45,873 nucleotides of DNA from an uncultured Roseateles sp. (GCA_946480605.1 CAMLKW010000009.1:1-45873); one strand, 5' to 3'. Counted from the stretch's first letter, positions 35,117 to 43,853 are shown. Translations and numbers: made by a program. The notes: generated from the letters alone by a model not told the origin.

Positions 35117-36683
35117 CGGCGGCCTGGCCGAGGCGCTAGCGCCGCTGCGCACGCGGCCCTTCGCCGTGCTGTGGCTGGCCACCGTGTGCGGCAACGTGGC
35201 CGCCTTCATGCGCGACCTGGCCAATGCATGGGTGGCCAGCGAGCTGTCCGACAGCCCGGCCGCCGTCGCGCTGATCCAGGCGGCGTCGACGCTGCCGGTC
35301 TTCCTGCTCGCCATCCCGGCCGGCGCGCTGGCCGACACGCTGGACCGGCGCCGCCTGCTGCTGGCCGTGCAGGGGCTGCTCGCGGTCGTCGCGGCGCTGC
35401 TGCTGGCGCTGGCCGCCAGCGGCCTGCTGAGCCTGCAGGCGCTGCTGGGCTTGAGCCTGCTGGGCGGCGTGGGCGCCGCGCTGATGGGCCCGGCCTGGAT
35501 GGCCGTCGTGCCCGAACTGGTGGACGCAGCCCGGCTGCGCAGCGCGATGGCGCTGAACGCGCTGGGCGTCAACATCGCGCGCGCCATCGGCCCGGCCGGC
35601 GGCGGCCTGCTGCTGGCCGCGGCGGGGGCTGCCGCCACCTATGCGCTGCACCTGCTGGTGTGCCTGATCCCGCTGATGGCGCTGGTCTGGTGGCGACGCA
35701 CGCCGGCCGCGCCGGACCCGCTGGCCGAACCGTTCTTCGGCGCGCTGCGTGCGGGTCTGCGCTACAGCCGCGCCAGCCGCGAGCTGCATCGCGTGCTGTG
35801 GCGCGCCGCCGTCTTCTTCGGCAGCGCGAGTGCGGCGTGGGCGCTGCTGCCCTGGGTCGCGCGCCGGCTGCAACCCGACGCGGCCGGGCTGTACGGCGCG
35901 CTGCTGGGTGTCGTGGGGGGCGGTGCCATCGCTGGCGCGCTGCTGCTGCCGCGCTGGCGCGCCCGCTGGCGGGCCGAGGCGCTGCTGCATGCGGCCACGC
36001 TGGCGGCGGGCGTCGCGCTGCTGGGCCTGGCCTGGCTGCAATCGGTGGCGGCCCTGGTCGTGCTGATGGGCCTGCTGGGCGCGGCCTGGATCACCGCGCT
36101 GACGACGTTGATGGGCGTGGCCCAGGCCCTGTTCCCGGCCTGGGTGCGTGGCCGCGGCCTGGCGGTCTACCTGACCGTGTTCAACGGCGCGATGACCCTG
36201 GGCAGCCTGGCCTGGGGTGCGCTGGCCGAGACGTCAGGCGTGCAGCATGCACTGCTGACGGCCGCGGTGGCGCTGGGCGTGGGCGCGTTGTGGGCTACCC
36301 GCCACCCGCTGCCGGTGGCCGAGCGCGACGCCCAGCCCGGCACGCCCTGGCCCGCGCCGGAGCAGACGCAGGCGCTGGAGCGCGGCCCCGTCATCGTTCA
36401 AGTGGAGTACCGCGTGCCGGCGGCGCAGCGTGCGCAGGTGCTGGCGCTGCTGTGCGAGCTGTCCGTGCAGCGCCGCCGCGACGGCGCGCAGGACTGGGGC
36501 CTGGCCGAGGACGGCGACAAGCCCGGCCAGCTGGTGGAGTGGTTCGTCGTCGAGACCTGGGCCGAGCATCTGCGCCAGCACCGCCGTGGCACCGCGGCCG
36601 ACGATGCGCTGCGCGAGCGTCTGCATGCGCTGCTGGACGAGGCGCCGGCCGTGCGCCATCTGTTGGCCGTGCGGCGGCCCTAG
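35100..36683 (+). CDS. MFS transporter with C-terminal ABM-like monooxygenase domain
   Basis: A 527-residue protein. Residues 1-400 form a 12-segment MFS_3-type (EntS-like) exporter with ADTLDRRRLL in the loop after segment 2. From about residue 425 there is a soluble domain (VIVQVEYRVPAAQRAQVLAL, then QLVEWFVVETWAEHLRQHRR) typical of the antibiotic-biosynthesis-monooxygenase/ferredoxin-like fold. This fusion occurs in several proteobacteria. It suggests that modification and export of a small molecule are linked. It is the last gene of the overlapping plus-strand run. Confidence 0.87.
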   Translation: MSAAPDGGLAEALAPLRTRPFAVLWLATVCGNVAAFMRDLANAWVASELSDSPAAVALIQAASTLPVFLLAIPAGALADTLDRRRLLLAVQGLLAVVAALLLALAASGLLSLQALLGLSLLGGVGAALMGPAWMAVVPELVDAARLRSAMALNALGVNIARAIGPAGGGLLLAAAGAAATYALHLLVCLIPLMALVWWRRTPAAPDPLAEPFFGALRAGLRYSRASRELHRVLWRAAVFFGSASAAWALLPWVARRLQPDAAGLYGALLGVVGGGAIAGALLLPRWRARWRAEALLHAATLAAGVALLGLAWLQSVAALVVLMGLLGAAWITALTTLMGVAQALFPAWVRGRGLAVYLTVFNGAMTLGSLAWGALAETSGVQHALLTAAVALGVGALWATRHPLPVAERDAQPGTPWPAPEQTQALERGPVIVQVEYRVPAAQRAQVLALLCELSVQRRRDGAQDWGLAEDGDKPGQLVEWFVVETWAEHLRQHRRGTAADDALRERLHALLDEAPAVRHLLAVRRP

Positions 36684-36687
36684 CGCG

Positions 36688-37248
36688 CTAAAAGCCGCGT
36701 TCCAGCGCGATGCGCGCGGCCTCCGTGCGCGACGCCGCCCCCAGCTTGCTCATGACGCCCTTCATGTGCGCCTTGACCGTGCCCAGCGAGATGTCCAGCG
36801 CCAGGGCGATGGCCTTGTTGCTCTTGCCGCGAGAGGCCAGCTTCAGCACTTCGCGCTCCCGCTGCGTGAGGCTGTCGTGCTGCAGGCTGTCGGCGATGCG
36901 GCTGGCCGCCACGGCGCTGAGGCAGCGCGTGCCGCGCGCCAGCTGGCGCAGCCCCAGCACCAGCTCCTGCACGGCGCAGCACTGCTGCAGATAGCCGTCC
37001 ACGCCGGCCTCCAGCGCGCTGCGCACGTCCTGCTCGCGGTCCTGCGCGGTCAGCACCATCACGCGCGGTGCCGGCCGCGGGCGCTGGCCGGCCAGCCAAA
37101 GGCCGCGGCGGTAGTCGGCCACGACGATGTCGGCGCCCGTGGCGGGCGCGACGAGCTGGATGTCGATCTGCGTGCTCAGCACGCTGCTGAGGCCGGCGGC
37201 CAGCAAGGGGTCGGCGTGCTCGACGGCGACGCGGATGGCGGGGTTCAT
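36688..37248 (-). CDS. LuxR-type response regulator with degenerate receiver
   Basis: A 186-residue protein. The receiver has a possible phosphoacceptor Asp45 (IVVADYRRG) but lacks the usual acidic pair after the first strand (VAVEHADP), and the conserved Lys is not obvious. The C-terminal LuxR helix-turn-helix is intact: LTQREREVLKLASRGKSNKAIALAL and TVKAHMKGVMSKL. It may respond without phosphorylation. It is divergent from a second, canonical LuxR-type regulator, with 158 bases between the starts, and converges with the MFS gene four bases from its end. Confidence 0.85.
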   Translation of the reverse strand: MNPAIRVAVEHADPLLAAGLSSVLSTQIDIQLVAPATGADIVVADYRRGLWLAGQRPRPAPRVMVLTAQDREQDVRSALEAGVDGYLQQCCAVQELVLGLRQLARGTRCLSAVAASRIADSLQHDSLTQREREVLKLASRGKSNKAIALALDISLGTVKAHMKGVMSKLGAASRTEAARIALERGF

Positions 37249-37291
37249 GCGGCTGGTTCTCCCTGCCCGGGCCGGCTGACGCTAGCCCGCG

Positions 37292-37303
37292 GCGTTAGAA
37301 CGC
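37292..37303. promoter_or_regulatory. 12-base inverted repeat between divergent LuxR-type regulators
   Basis: GCGTT-AG-AACGC is a perfect inverted repeat (five bases per arm) in the 158-base divergent region. It is a candidate operator for one of the two LuxR-type regulators. Being short and present once, it could be chance. Confidence 0.3.
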
Positions 37304-37406
37304 ATGCTAGGTGCCGCGCCGCAGACGGCCCAGCCCCGAGCCAGCGACGCTGCGGTCACTCTTTCGGGTGAGCGCATTGCTGCGCTGCAGCAGCGACACT
37401 TGCGCC

Positions 37407-38042
37407 ATGCCTGCTACCGCTCCCATTCGCGTCATGACCGTCGACGACCACCCGCTGATGCGGGAGGGCATCGCCGCGCTGCTGGCCGCGCACGACGGGC
37501 TGGAGCTGGTGGGCGAGGCCGCCGACGGTGCGGCCGCCGTGGAGGCCTTCACGGCGCTGCGGCCCGATGTCGTGCTGATGGACCTGCAGATGCCGGTGCT
37601 GGATGGCGCCGGCGCCATCGCGCGCATCGTCGCGCAGGCACCCGATGCCCGCGTGCTGGTGCTGACGACCTACCGCGGTGACGCGCAGGCGCGCCGCGCC
37701 TTCGCGGCCGGCGCCCGCGGCTACCTGCTGAAGAACGCGATCCGGCGCGAGCTGGTGGAGGCCATCCGTCAGGTGCATGCCGGCCGGCGCTACCTGCCCG
37801 CCGACGTGGCGGCCGAGCTGGGCCAGTACGCGCTGCAGGACGAGCTGTCCGCCCGCGAGCTGGACGTGCTGCGCCGGCTGGCGCAGGGCGGCTCCAACCG
37901 CGACATCGGCGCCGAGCTGGGCCTCAGCGAGGACACGATCAAGACGCACATGAAGGCCATCCTGTCCAAGCTGCAGGCGGCCGACCGCACGCAAGCGGTC
38001 GTCATCGCGATCCGCCGCGGCATCGTCGATCCGTGGAACTGA
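37407..38042 (+). CDS. NarL-family response regulator
   Basis: A 211-residue regulator. The receiver has Asp13 and Asp14 (MTVDDHPLMREG), phosphoacceptor Asp59 (DVVLMDLQMPV), Thr in LVLTTYRGD and Lys in RGYLLKN. The LuxR-type helix-turn-helix is LSARELDVLRRLAQGGSNRD with DTIKTHMKAILSKL. The ATG at 37407 (MPATAPIRVMTVDD) gives a standard N terminus. The histidine kinase gene starts one base after its stop, so the two form a two-component system. Confidence 0.92.
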   Translation: MPATAPIRVMTVDDHPLMREGIAALLAAHDGLELVGEAADGAAAVEAFTALRPDVVLMDLQMPVLDGAGAIARIVAQAPDARVLVLTTYRGDAQARRAFAAGARGYLLKNAIRRELVEAIRQVHAGRRYLPADVAAELGQYALQDELSARELDVLRRLAQGGSNRDIGAELGLSEDTIKTHMKAILSKLQAADRTQAVVIAIRRGIVDPWN

Positions 38043-38043
38043 G

Positions 38044-41000
38044 GTGAGCTGGCGCGCCTGGCTCTTCGCGCTGTTGCTGCTGCCCGTGAGGGGTGCCGGC
38101 GAGCCGCTGCCGCTGGCCGACTTCGCGCACTCTGCCTGGACCGTCAACGACGGCGCGCCGGCCGACGTCTGGACGATGGCGCGAGCCCCTGGCGGCTACC
38201 TGTGGCTGGGCACGGGGCTGGGCCTCTTCCGCTTCGACGGCGTGCGCTTTGACCGCTATCCGCTGCGCGACGGCCAGCGTCTCAAGTCCACCAACATCAA
38301 CGCGCTGCATGTGGAGCCGTCCGGCGACATCTGGCTGGGCCTGTTCGCCGGCGGCACCGTGCGCCTGCGCGACGGCGTGGCCACGGCCTATGGCGAGGCC
38401 GAGGGCATGCCGCCGGGGCGCGTGCTGCGCATCGCGGCCGACCACGACGGCCACCTGTGGGCGGCGGCCGGCGGCGGGCTGGCGCGCTTCGACGGCCGCC
38501 GCTGGCAGCGCGTGGGCGCCGAGATGGGCTATGCCGAGTCGGGCGCCCAGTACGTGATGGTGGACTGCCGTGGCGTGTTGTGGGTGGTGTCGCAGCATCG
38601 GTTGCACTGGCTGGCGCGCGGTGGGCGGCAGTTCCAGGACACCGGCGAGGTGCTGTCGGGCGGCGCCGTGCTGGCCGAGGACCGTGCAGGGCGCCTCTGG
38701 GTGTCCGACGGCCTGCGCGGCACGCGGCCGCTGCCCGACTACGCCGGTGGCGCTGCGCCCGCCGGCGGCGGCACGCCGCCGCGCAACACGAACAGCTGGA
38801 CGCCGCACTTCGCCCGTGCCAAGCAGATGCTTTTTGCCGAGGACGGCAGCCTGTGGCTGACCGAAGCCGGCGTGGGCGTGCGCCGGCTGCGCGACCCGGC
38901 CGCCATCCCGGTCGGCCGCAGCATCCAGCCGAGCGACGAGCTGGAGACGTTCACGCGCCGTCAGGGCCTGCCAGCCGACATCGTCGTGCCGCTGGTGCAG
39001 GGCCGTGAGGGCGAGGTCTGGGTGGGCAGCAACCATGGTCTGTCGAGCTTTCGCAGCCAGCGGCTCCGTGTCGTGCCGGAGTTCGGCAGCGGCGAGCCGG
39101 CCGGCTTCGTGGTCGCGCCGCTGGGCGACGGCGTGCTGGTCGCCAGCGGCCGGCGGGCGCTGCGCCTGGTGCCGCCGGGCGCGCCCCAGCCCGTCGAGCT
39201 GGGCCGTTCGTCCAAGGCGCTGGTGCGCGATCGTCGGGGCGTGCTGTGGCTGAGCGATGACGACGGCGTCGTGCGCGAGGTGGGCGGGCGGTTCGAGCGC
39301 GTGCACCTGGCGCAGCCGCCACGCAGCTATCACGTGCAGGCGCTGGCGCCGGATCACCGTGGTGGCGCGTGGGTGGCGGTGCCGGGCCTGGGGCTGTTCC
39401 ACGCTGGCTCGGGCGGCGTCCGGCGCGATACGCGCTTCGAGCCCGGTGGCGCGATGCCGACGGCCCTCATCGTCGGTGCGGACGGCGACGCCTGGTTCGG
39501 CTACGACGACGAGGTGCTGCGGCTGCGAGGCGACACGGTGACGCGCTATGGCACTGCCGACGGCCTGCTGGTGGGTCGAACGACCAGCCTGTTCATCAGC
39601 GCGGGCGGCCATGTCTACGTGGCCGGCGAGGCCGGCTTCGCACGCTTCGACGGCCGGCGCTTCGCCGTCGTGACGGCCGAGCGCGACGACGCGTTCGCGC
39701 ATGTGTCGGGCATTGCCGAGGCGGCCAACGGCGACCTGTGGCTGAATGGCGGCCGGGGCGTGGTGCAGCTGCAGGCGGCCGACCTGGCGGCGATGTTCGG
39801 CGGCACGGCGTCGCGCCTCAACTACCGGCTGCTGAACTGGCGCGATGGCCTGCCCGGCATCGCGCAGCAGGCCACGGCCGTATCGACCGCGGTGCGCGAC
39901 AGCCAGGACCGCATCTGGTTCGCGACCAACCGCGCCATCGCCTGGGTGGATGCCGCCCGCGTGGCGCGCAACGAGAGCCCCGGCCGGGTGGAGATCCAGG
40001 CGCTGCGGGCGGGCGACCGCAACCACCACCCGACGCCCGGCCTGGAGCTGCCGGCCGGCACGCGCAGCGTGGCCATCCGCTACTCGGCGCTGACGCTGGC
40101 CGGTGCCGAGCGCGCGCGCTTCCGCTACCGGCTGGATGGTGTGGACGCCGACTGGCAGGACGCCGACACGCGCCGCGAGGCCGCCTACGCCAACCTGGCT
40201 CACGGCGACTACGCTTTCCGCGTCGTGGCTGCCAACGGCGACGGCGTCTGGGGCACGGAAGAGGCGACGCTGGCCTTCCGCATCGCGCCCACGTTCTGGC
40301 AGACGCGTGGCTTCATGGCCGGCGTGCTGCTGCTGACGCTGGTGCTGGTGGCGGGCGCCTATGTGCTGCGCACACGCGCCATCGCGGCCGGCGTGCGCCG
40401 CCAGCTGGAGGCTCGCCACCACGAGCGCGAGCGCATCGCCCGCGAGCTGCACGACACGCTGCTGCAGAGCACGCAGGCCTTGATCATCAACGTGCAGGGT
40501 GCGGCCAGCCGTTTGCCGGCGGACGCGCCGGTGCGCAGCCAGATCGAGGCCGTGCTGGACCGCGCCGACGCCGTCGTGCTGGAGGCACGCGAGCGCGTGC
40601 GCGACCTGCGCAGCGGCGACGTGGACGGCGCCGAGCTGTTGGCGGCACTGCAGCGGCTTGGCGAGGAACTGCAGCGGCCGGAGCTGGTGTTCCGCGCCGT
40701 CGCCAGTGGCGCGGCGCGGCCGCTGGAGCGCAGCGTGTTCGACCAGCTGCACCTGATCGCCCGCGAGGCGCTGCGCAACGCGTTCCGGCATGCGCAGGCG
40801 CGGCAGATCGAGGTGGAGGTGTGCTTCGGTGCGGCCGAGCTGGTGCTGCGCGTGCGCGACGACGGTGTGGGCATTCCGTCGGCCTGGATCAGCGATGGCG
40901 GCCGACCGGGCCACTGGGGCCTGCAAGGCATGCGCGAACGTGCGCGCGAGGTCGGCGGGCGGCTGGGGCTGGTGAGCGAGTCGCCTGGCGGCACGGAGGT

Positions 41001-41061
41001 GCAGATCCGCGTGCCGGGTCGATTCGCGTACAGAGCCCCTCGTCCGGACACGCCGCGCTGA
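38044..41061 (+). CDS. hybrid-type sensor: beta-propeller (two-component regulator propeller), Y_Y_Y and HisKA_3 kinase
   Basis: A 1005-residue sensor. After a signal peptide (residues 1-20), the periplasmic region to about 660 has repeated propeller blades ending in W-G-L/S motifs (GGYLWLGTGLGLFRFDG, GEVWVGSNHGLSSF). A Y_Y_Y domain (about 670-740, RFRYRLDGVDADWQ) leads to one membrane helix (about 757-776). The kinase has phosphoacceptor His803 in ERIARELHDTLLQ and an ATPase domain with REALRNAFRHA and DDGVGIP. There is no receiver domain. The start is GTG at 38044, one base after the regulator's stop. The ligand is unknown; in other bacteria such propellers sense oligosaccharides. Confidence 0.9.
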   Translation: MSWRAWLFALLLLPVRGAGEPLPLADFAHSAWTVNDGAPADVWTMARAPGGYLWLGTGLGLFRFDGVRFDRYPLRDGQRLKSTNINALHVEPSGDIWLGLFAGGTVRLRDGVATAYGEAEGMPPGRVLRIAADHDGHLWAAAGGGLARFDGRRWQRVGAEMGYAESGAQYVMVDCRGVLWVVSQHRLHWLARGGRQFQDTGEVLSGGAVLAEDRAGRLWVSDGLRGTRPLPDYAGGAAPAGGGTPPRNTNSWTPHFARAKQMLFAEDGSLWLTEAGVGVRRLRDPAAIPVGRSIQPSDELETFTRRQGLPADIVVPLVQGREGEVWVGSNHGLSSFRSQRLRVVPEFGSGEPAGFVVAPLGDGVLVASGRRALRLVPPGAPQPVELGRSSKALVRDRRGVLWLSDDDGVVREVGGRFERVHLAQPPRSYHVQALAPDHRGGAWVAVPGLGLFHAGSGGVRRDTRFEPGGAMPTALIVGADGDAWFGYDDEVLRLRGDTVTRYGTADGLLVGRTTSLFISAGGHVYVAGEAGFARFDGRRFAVVTAERDDAFAHVSGIAEAANGDLWLNGGRGVVQLQAADLAAMFGGTASRLNYRLLNWRDGLPGIAQQATAVSTAVRDSQDRIWFATNRAIAWVDAARVARNESPGRVEIQALRAGDRNHHPTPGLELPAGTRSVAIRYSALTLAGAERARFRYRLDGVDADWQDADTRREAAYANLAHGDYAFRVVAANGDGVWGTEEATLAFRIAPTFWQTRGFMAGVLLLTLVLVAGAYVLRTRAIAAGVRRQLEARHHERERIARELHDTLLQSTQALIINVQGAASRLPADAPVRSQIEAVLDRADAVVLEARERVRDLRSGDVDGAELLAALQRLGEELQRPELVFRAVASGAARPLERSVFDQLHLIAREALRNAFRHAQARQIEVEVCFGAAELVLRVRDDGVGIPSAWISDGGRPGHWGLQGMRERAREVGGRLGLVSESPGGTEVQIRVPGRFAYRAPRPDTPR

Positions 41062-41123
41062 ACGGCAGCAGTCGACGCGCGTGTGGTGGCCGTGTTCACG
41101 GTGGCGCCCCATCCAGCAGCTGC

Positions 41124-41199
41124 CGTGGAGCCGGCTTTGCCGGGCCACCGGCAGCGCCCCCTTTGAGGGGGCCCCCGTCAGGCGGTAGGAGGTGGGCTA
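41124..41199. repeat. REP-like palindromic element between convergent genes
   Basis: Two neighbouring hairpins: CCGGC-TTT-GCCGG (41131-41143) and GCCCCC-TTTGA-GGGGGC (41156-41172). A purine-rich GGCGGTAGGAGGTGGG follows. The arrangement resembles the dispersed palindromic elements often seen between genes in Rubrivivax- and Leptothrix-like genomes (from memory). It lies between convergent genes and may also act as a terminator, though no T tract follows. Only one copy is in the window. Confidence 0.5.
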
Positions 41200-41937
41200 A
41201 GTCTGGAACCAGGGCTCGTTGGGCAGTTCGTCGAACACCTTGCGCAGCCCCTTGCTCCAGCCTTCGCGCAGCGACAGGAAATAGGGGTCGTCGCGCGCGA
41301 TGCGGTGCGGCGGCTGCATGGCCTGATCGAACTGGTTGGCGCGCAGCATCAGCATGTCGATGGGCAGGCCCACCGACAGGTTGGACTGGATGGTGGAGTC
41401 GAAGCTCACCAGCGTGCACTTGGCCGCCTCGTCCAGCGCCGTGGTCTCGTAGCGCACGACGCGGTCGATGATGGGCTTGCCGTACTTGCTCTCGCCGATC
41501 TGGAAGTAGGGCGTGTCTTCGGTCGCCTCGATGAAGTTGCCCTGCGGATAGATGTGGAACAGGCGCGGGCCTTCGCCCTTGATCTGGCCGCCCAGCAGGA
41601 AGTTGGCGCCGAAGTCGACGCCGTGGTTGTTCGGGTCGCCGCTGTCGCGCCCGACGACTTCCTTCAGCGTGCGGCCCAGCAGCACGGCCGCGTCGAACAG
41701 GCTGGGCACGTTGAGCAGGTGCTCGCCCTCGCCGTTGAGCCGCTGGTTCAGCAGCGAGATGACGGACTGGGTGGTCGCCAGATTGCCGGCCGCCAGCACG
41801 ACGATCTCGCGCTGGTGCGGGATCTGGAACTGGTACATCTTGCGGAAGCTGGCGATGTGGTCCACGCCCGCGTTGGTGCGGGTGTCGGACGCGAACAGCA
41901 GGCCGGCGCGCAGGCGCATCGCGACGCAGTAGGTCAT
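41197..41937 (-). CDS. Anbu proteasome-like peptidase
   Basis: A 246-residue Ntn-hydrolase of the Anbu (ancestral beta subunit) family. After Met removal, Thr1 would be the nucleophile (MTYCVAMRLRAGLLFASDTR), with Asp17 and Lys32 (FRKMYQF) completing the proteasome-like triad. EIVVLAAGNLATTQSVI and VDFGANFLLGGQI match the family. Anbu assembles into open rings; its substrates are unknown. The partners often encoded beside Anbu (transglutaminase-like, alpha-E and ATP-grasp proteins) are absent here, and its neighbour is a sugar-acid dehydratase. Confidence 0.9.
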   Translation of the reverse strand: MTYCVAMRLRAGLLFASDTRTNAGVDHIASFRKMYQFQIPHQREIVVLAAGNLATTQSVISLLNQRLNGEGEHLLNVPSLFDAAVLLGRTLKEVVGRDSGDPNNHGVDFGANFLLGGQIKGEGPRLFHIYPQGNFIEATEDTPYFQIGESKYGKPIIDRVVRYETTALDEAAKCTLVSFDSTIQSNLSVGLPIDMLMLRANQFDQAMQPPHRIARDDPYFLSLREGWSKGLRKVFDELPNEPWFQT

Positions 41938-41972
41938 GGCAATCGGGCGTTGGGACAACGCGTCGATTATGG

Positions 41973-43697
41973 TCAGTGCGAGTCGCGCTCGACGACTGAG
42001 CCCGAGCTGCCGACCAGCAGGTCCAGGTCCGCGCCCAGGTGGGCTTGCTGCACGTGGTCCACGTACAGCTTCACGTAGCCGCGCGTGGCCAGCGGCGCGG
42101 GCGGCACCCAGGCGGCGCGGCGGCGCGCCAGCTCGGCGTCGTCCACCAGCAGCTGCAGCCGGCGCGCGGGAACGTCCAGCTCGATGAGGTCGCCGTCCCG
42201 CACCAGCGCCAGCGTGCCGCCGGCCGCCGATTCGGGCGCCACGTGCAGCACGACCGTGCCATAGGCCGTGCCGCTCATGCGGCCGTCGGAGATGCGCACC
42301 ATGTCCTGCACGCCCTGCTCGACGAGCTTGCGCGGCAGGTCCACGTTGCCGACTTCCGGCATGCCGGGGTAGCCGCGCGGGCCCACGCCCTGCAGCACGA
42401 TGACGCTGTCGGCGGTGATGGGCAGGGCCGGGTCGTCGATGCGGGCGTGGTAGTCCTCCATGCTGCTGAACACGACGGCCGGGCCGCGGTGCGTCAGCAG
42501 CGCCGGCGTGGCGGCCGAGGGCTTGATGACGGCGCCCTGCTCGCACAGGTTGCCGTGCAGCACGGCGATGCCGGCGGCAGGCTGCAGCGGCTCGGACAGC
42601 GGGCGGATGACGGTCGCATCAAAGCACTGTGCGCTGCGGTAGTTGTCTTCCAGCGTCTGGCCGTTCACCGTCAGCACGCCGCGGTGCAGCAGCGCGCCCA
42701 GCTCCTTCATGACGACGGCCAGGCCGCCGGCGTAGAAGAAGTCCTCCATCAGCCGCTGGCCCGAGGGCTTGAGGTTGACCAGCAGCGGCACCTGGCTGCC
42801 GTGGCGGTCGAAGTCCTCCAGCGCCAGCGGCACGCCGATGCGGCCGGCGATGGCCAGCAGGTGCAGGATGAGGTTGGTGGAGCCGCCCACGGCCGCATTC
42901 ACGACGATGGCGTTCTCGAAAGCCTGGCGCGTCAGCACCTTCGTCGGGGTCAGGTCTTCACGGACCATCTCCACGATGCGCCGGCCGCTCAGCTGCGCCA
43001 TCAGCTTCTTGCGCGAGTCGGCGGCCGGGATGGACGCCATGCCCGGCAGCGTCATGCCCAGTGCTTCGGACATCACGGCCATCGTCGATGCCGTGCCCAT
43101 GGTGTTGCAGTGGCCGGCGCTGCGGGCGCCGCAGACCTCGGCTTCGGTCAGGTCTTCGTGCGTGAACTCGCCGCTGTCGATCTTGGCCTTGACCTGCCAG
43201 TTGAAGGTGCCCGAGCCGATCTCGCCGCCGCGGAACTTGCCGTTGAGCATGGGCCCGCCAGAGACGACCAGTGCCGGCAGGCCCACGCTGCAGGCGCCCA
43301 TCAGCAGCGAGGGCGTGGTCTTGTCGCAGCCCGTCATCAGCACCACGCCGTCCAGCGGGTTGGCGCGCAGCGACTCTTCGACGTCCATGCTCGCGAGGTT
43401 GCGGAACAGCATGGTCGTCGGCTTCATGATGGTCTCGCCCAGCGACATGACCGGGAACTCCATCGGCACGCCGCCCGCCTCCAGGATGCCGCGCTTGACG
43501 TTCTCGGCCAGGTCGCGGAGGTGGCCGTTGCAGGGCGTCAGCTCGCTCCAGGTGTTGCAGATGCCGATGACCGGCTTGCCGCCGAAATAGTCGTCCGGGT
43601 AGCCCTGGTTGCGCAGCCAGGCGCGGTGCACGAAGCCCATCTTGTCGCGCCCGCCGAACCAGCCCTGGCTGCGCAGTTTCTTCTTCCCGTCCGCCAC
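41973..43697 (-). CDS. IlvD/Edd-family sugar-acid dehydratase (L-arabinonate dehydratase-like)
   Basis: A 574-residue dehydratase. Cys56 (SELTPCNGH), Cys124 (TGCDKTTPS) and Cys197 (GHCNTMGTAST) are placed like the three 2Fe-2S ligands of L-arabinonate dehydratase. Lys126 and the catalytic Ser475 (RMSGTAYG) are present. The opening KLRSQGWFGGRDKMG and the closing ERDSH are closer to aldonate dehydratases than to branched-chain IlvD. It likely dehydrates a C5 or C6 aldonic acid to a 2-keto-3-deoxy acid. The start is GTG at 43697. A LacI-type operator lies 27 bases upstream. The gene is single, 35 bases from anbu. Confidence 0.9.
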   Translation of the reverse strand: MADGKKKLRSQGWFGGRDKMGFVHRAWLRNQGYPDDYFGGKPVIGICNTWSELTPCNGHLRDLAENVKRGILEAGGVPMEFPVMSLGETIMKPTTMLFRNLASMDVEESLRANPLDGVVLMTGCDKTTPSLLMGACSVGLPALVVSGGPMLNGKFRGGEIGSGTFNWQVKAKIDSGEFTHEDLTEAEVCGARSAGHCNTMGTASTMAVMSEALGMTLPGMASIPAADSRKKLMAQLSGRRIVEMVREDLTPTKVLTRQAFENAIVVNAAVGGSTNLILHLLAIAGRIGVPLALEDFDRHGSQVPLLVNLKPSGQRLMEDFFYAGGLAVVMKELGALLHRGVLTVNGQTLEDNYRSAQCFDATVIRPLSEPLQPAAGIAVLHGNLCEQGAVIKPSAATPALLTHRGPAVVFSSMEDYHARIDDPALPITADSVIVLQGVGPRGYPGMPEVGNVDLPRKLVEQGVQDMVRISDGRMSGTAYGTVVLHVAPESAAGGTLALVRDGDLIELDVPARRLQLLVDDAELARRRAAWVPPAPLATRGYVKLYVDHVQQAHLGADLDLLVGSSGSVVERDSH

Positions 43698-43723
43698 GTC
43701 GTCTCCTGCCGTTGGAGTTCAAA

Positions 43724-43738
43724 TGGTAGCGCTATCCA
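43724..43738. promoter_or_regulatory. LacI/GalR-type operator upstream of the dehydratase
   Basis: TGGTAGCGCTATCCA contains the perfect 8-base palindrome TAGCGCTA (43727-43734) flanked by TGG and TCCA. This is the pattern of LacI-family operators that control sugar-acid catabolism in several proteobacteria (from memory). The position, 27-40 bases before the dehydratase start, is suitable for repression. No LacI-family gene lies in the window. Confidence 0.55.
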
Positions 43739-43853
43739 ACGCGCAAGCCCATGCGCTGTCTGGCCACGAACCGTTACATCTGCCGGCGCTGACCTGGCGT
43801 AAACCGGTGGCTGTGGCGGCGCGTTGTGCTCGCAGTCACCGGACGGACTCGCC

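Noticed and set aside
38002..41148. Antisense frame of 1048 codons opposite the histidine kinase
   Set aside because: It is composition-driven in a GC-rich coding strand; the sense protein has full propeller, Y_Y_Y and kinase domains, and the antisense translation has no recognisable motif.
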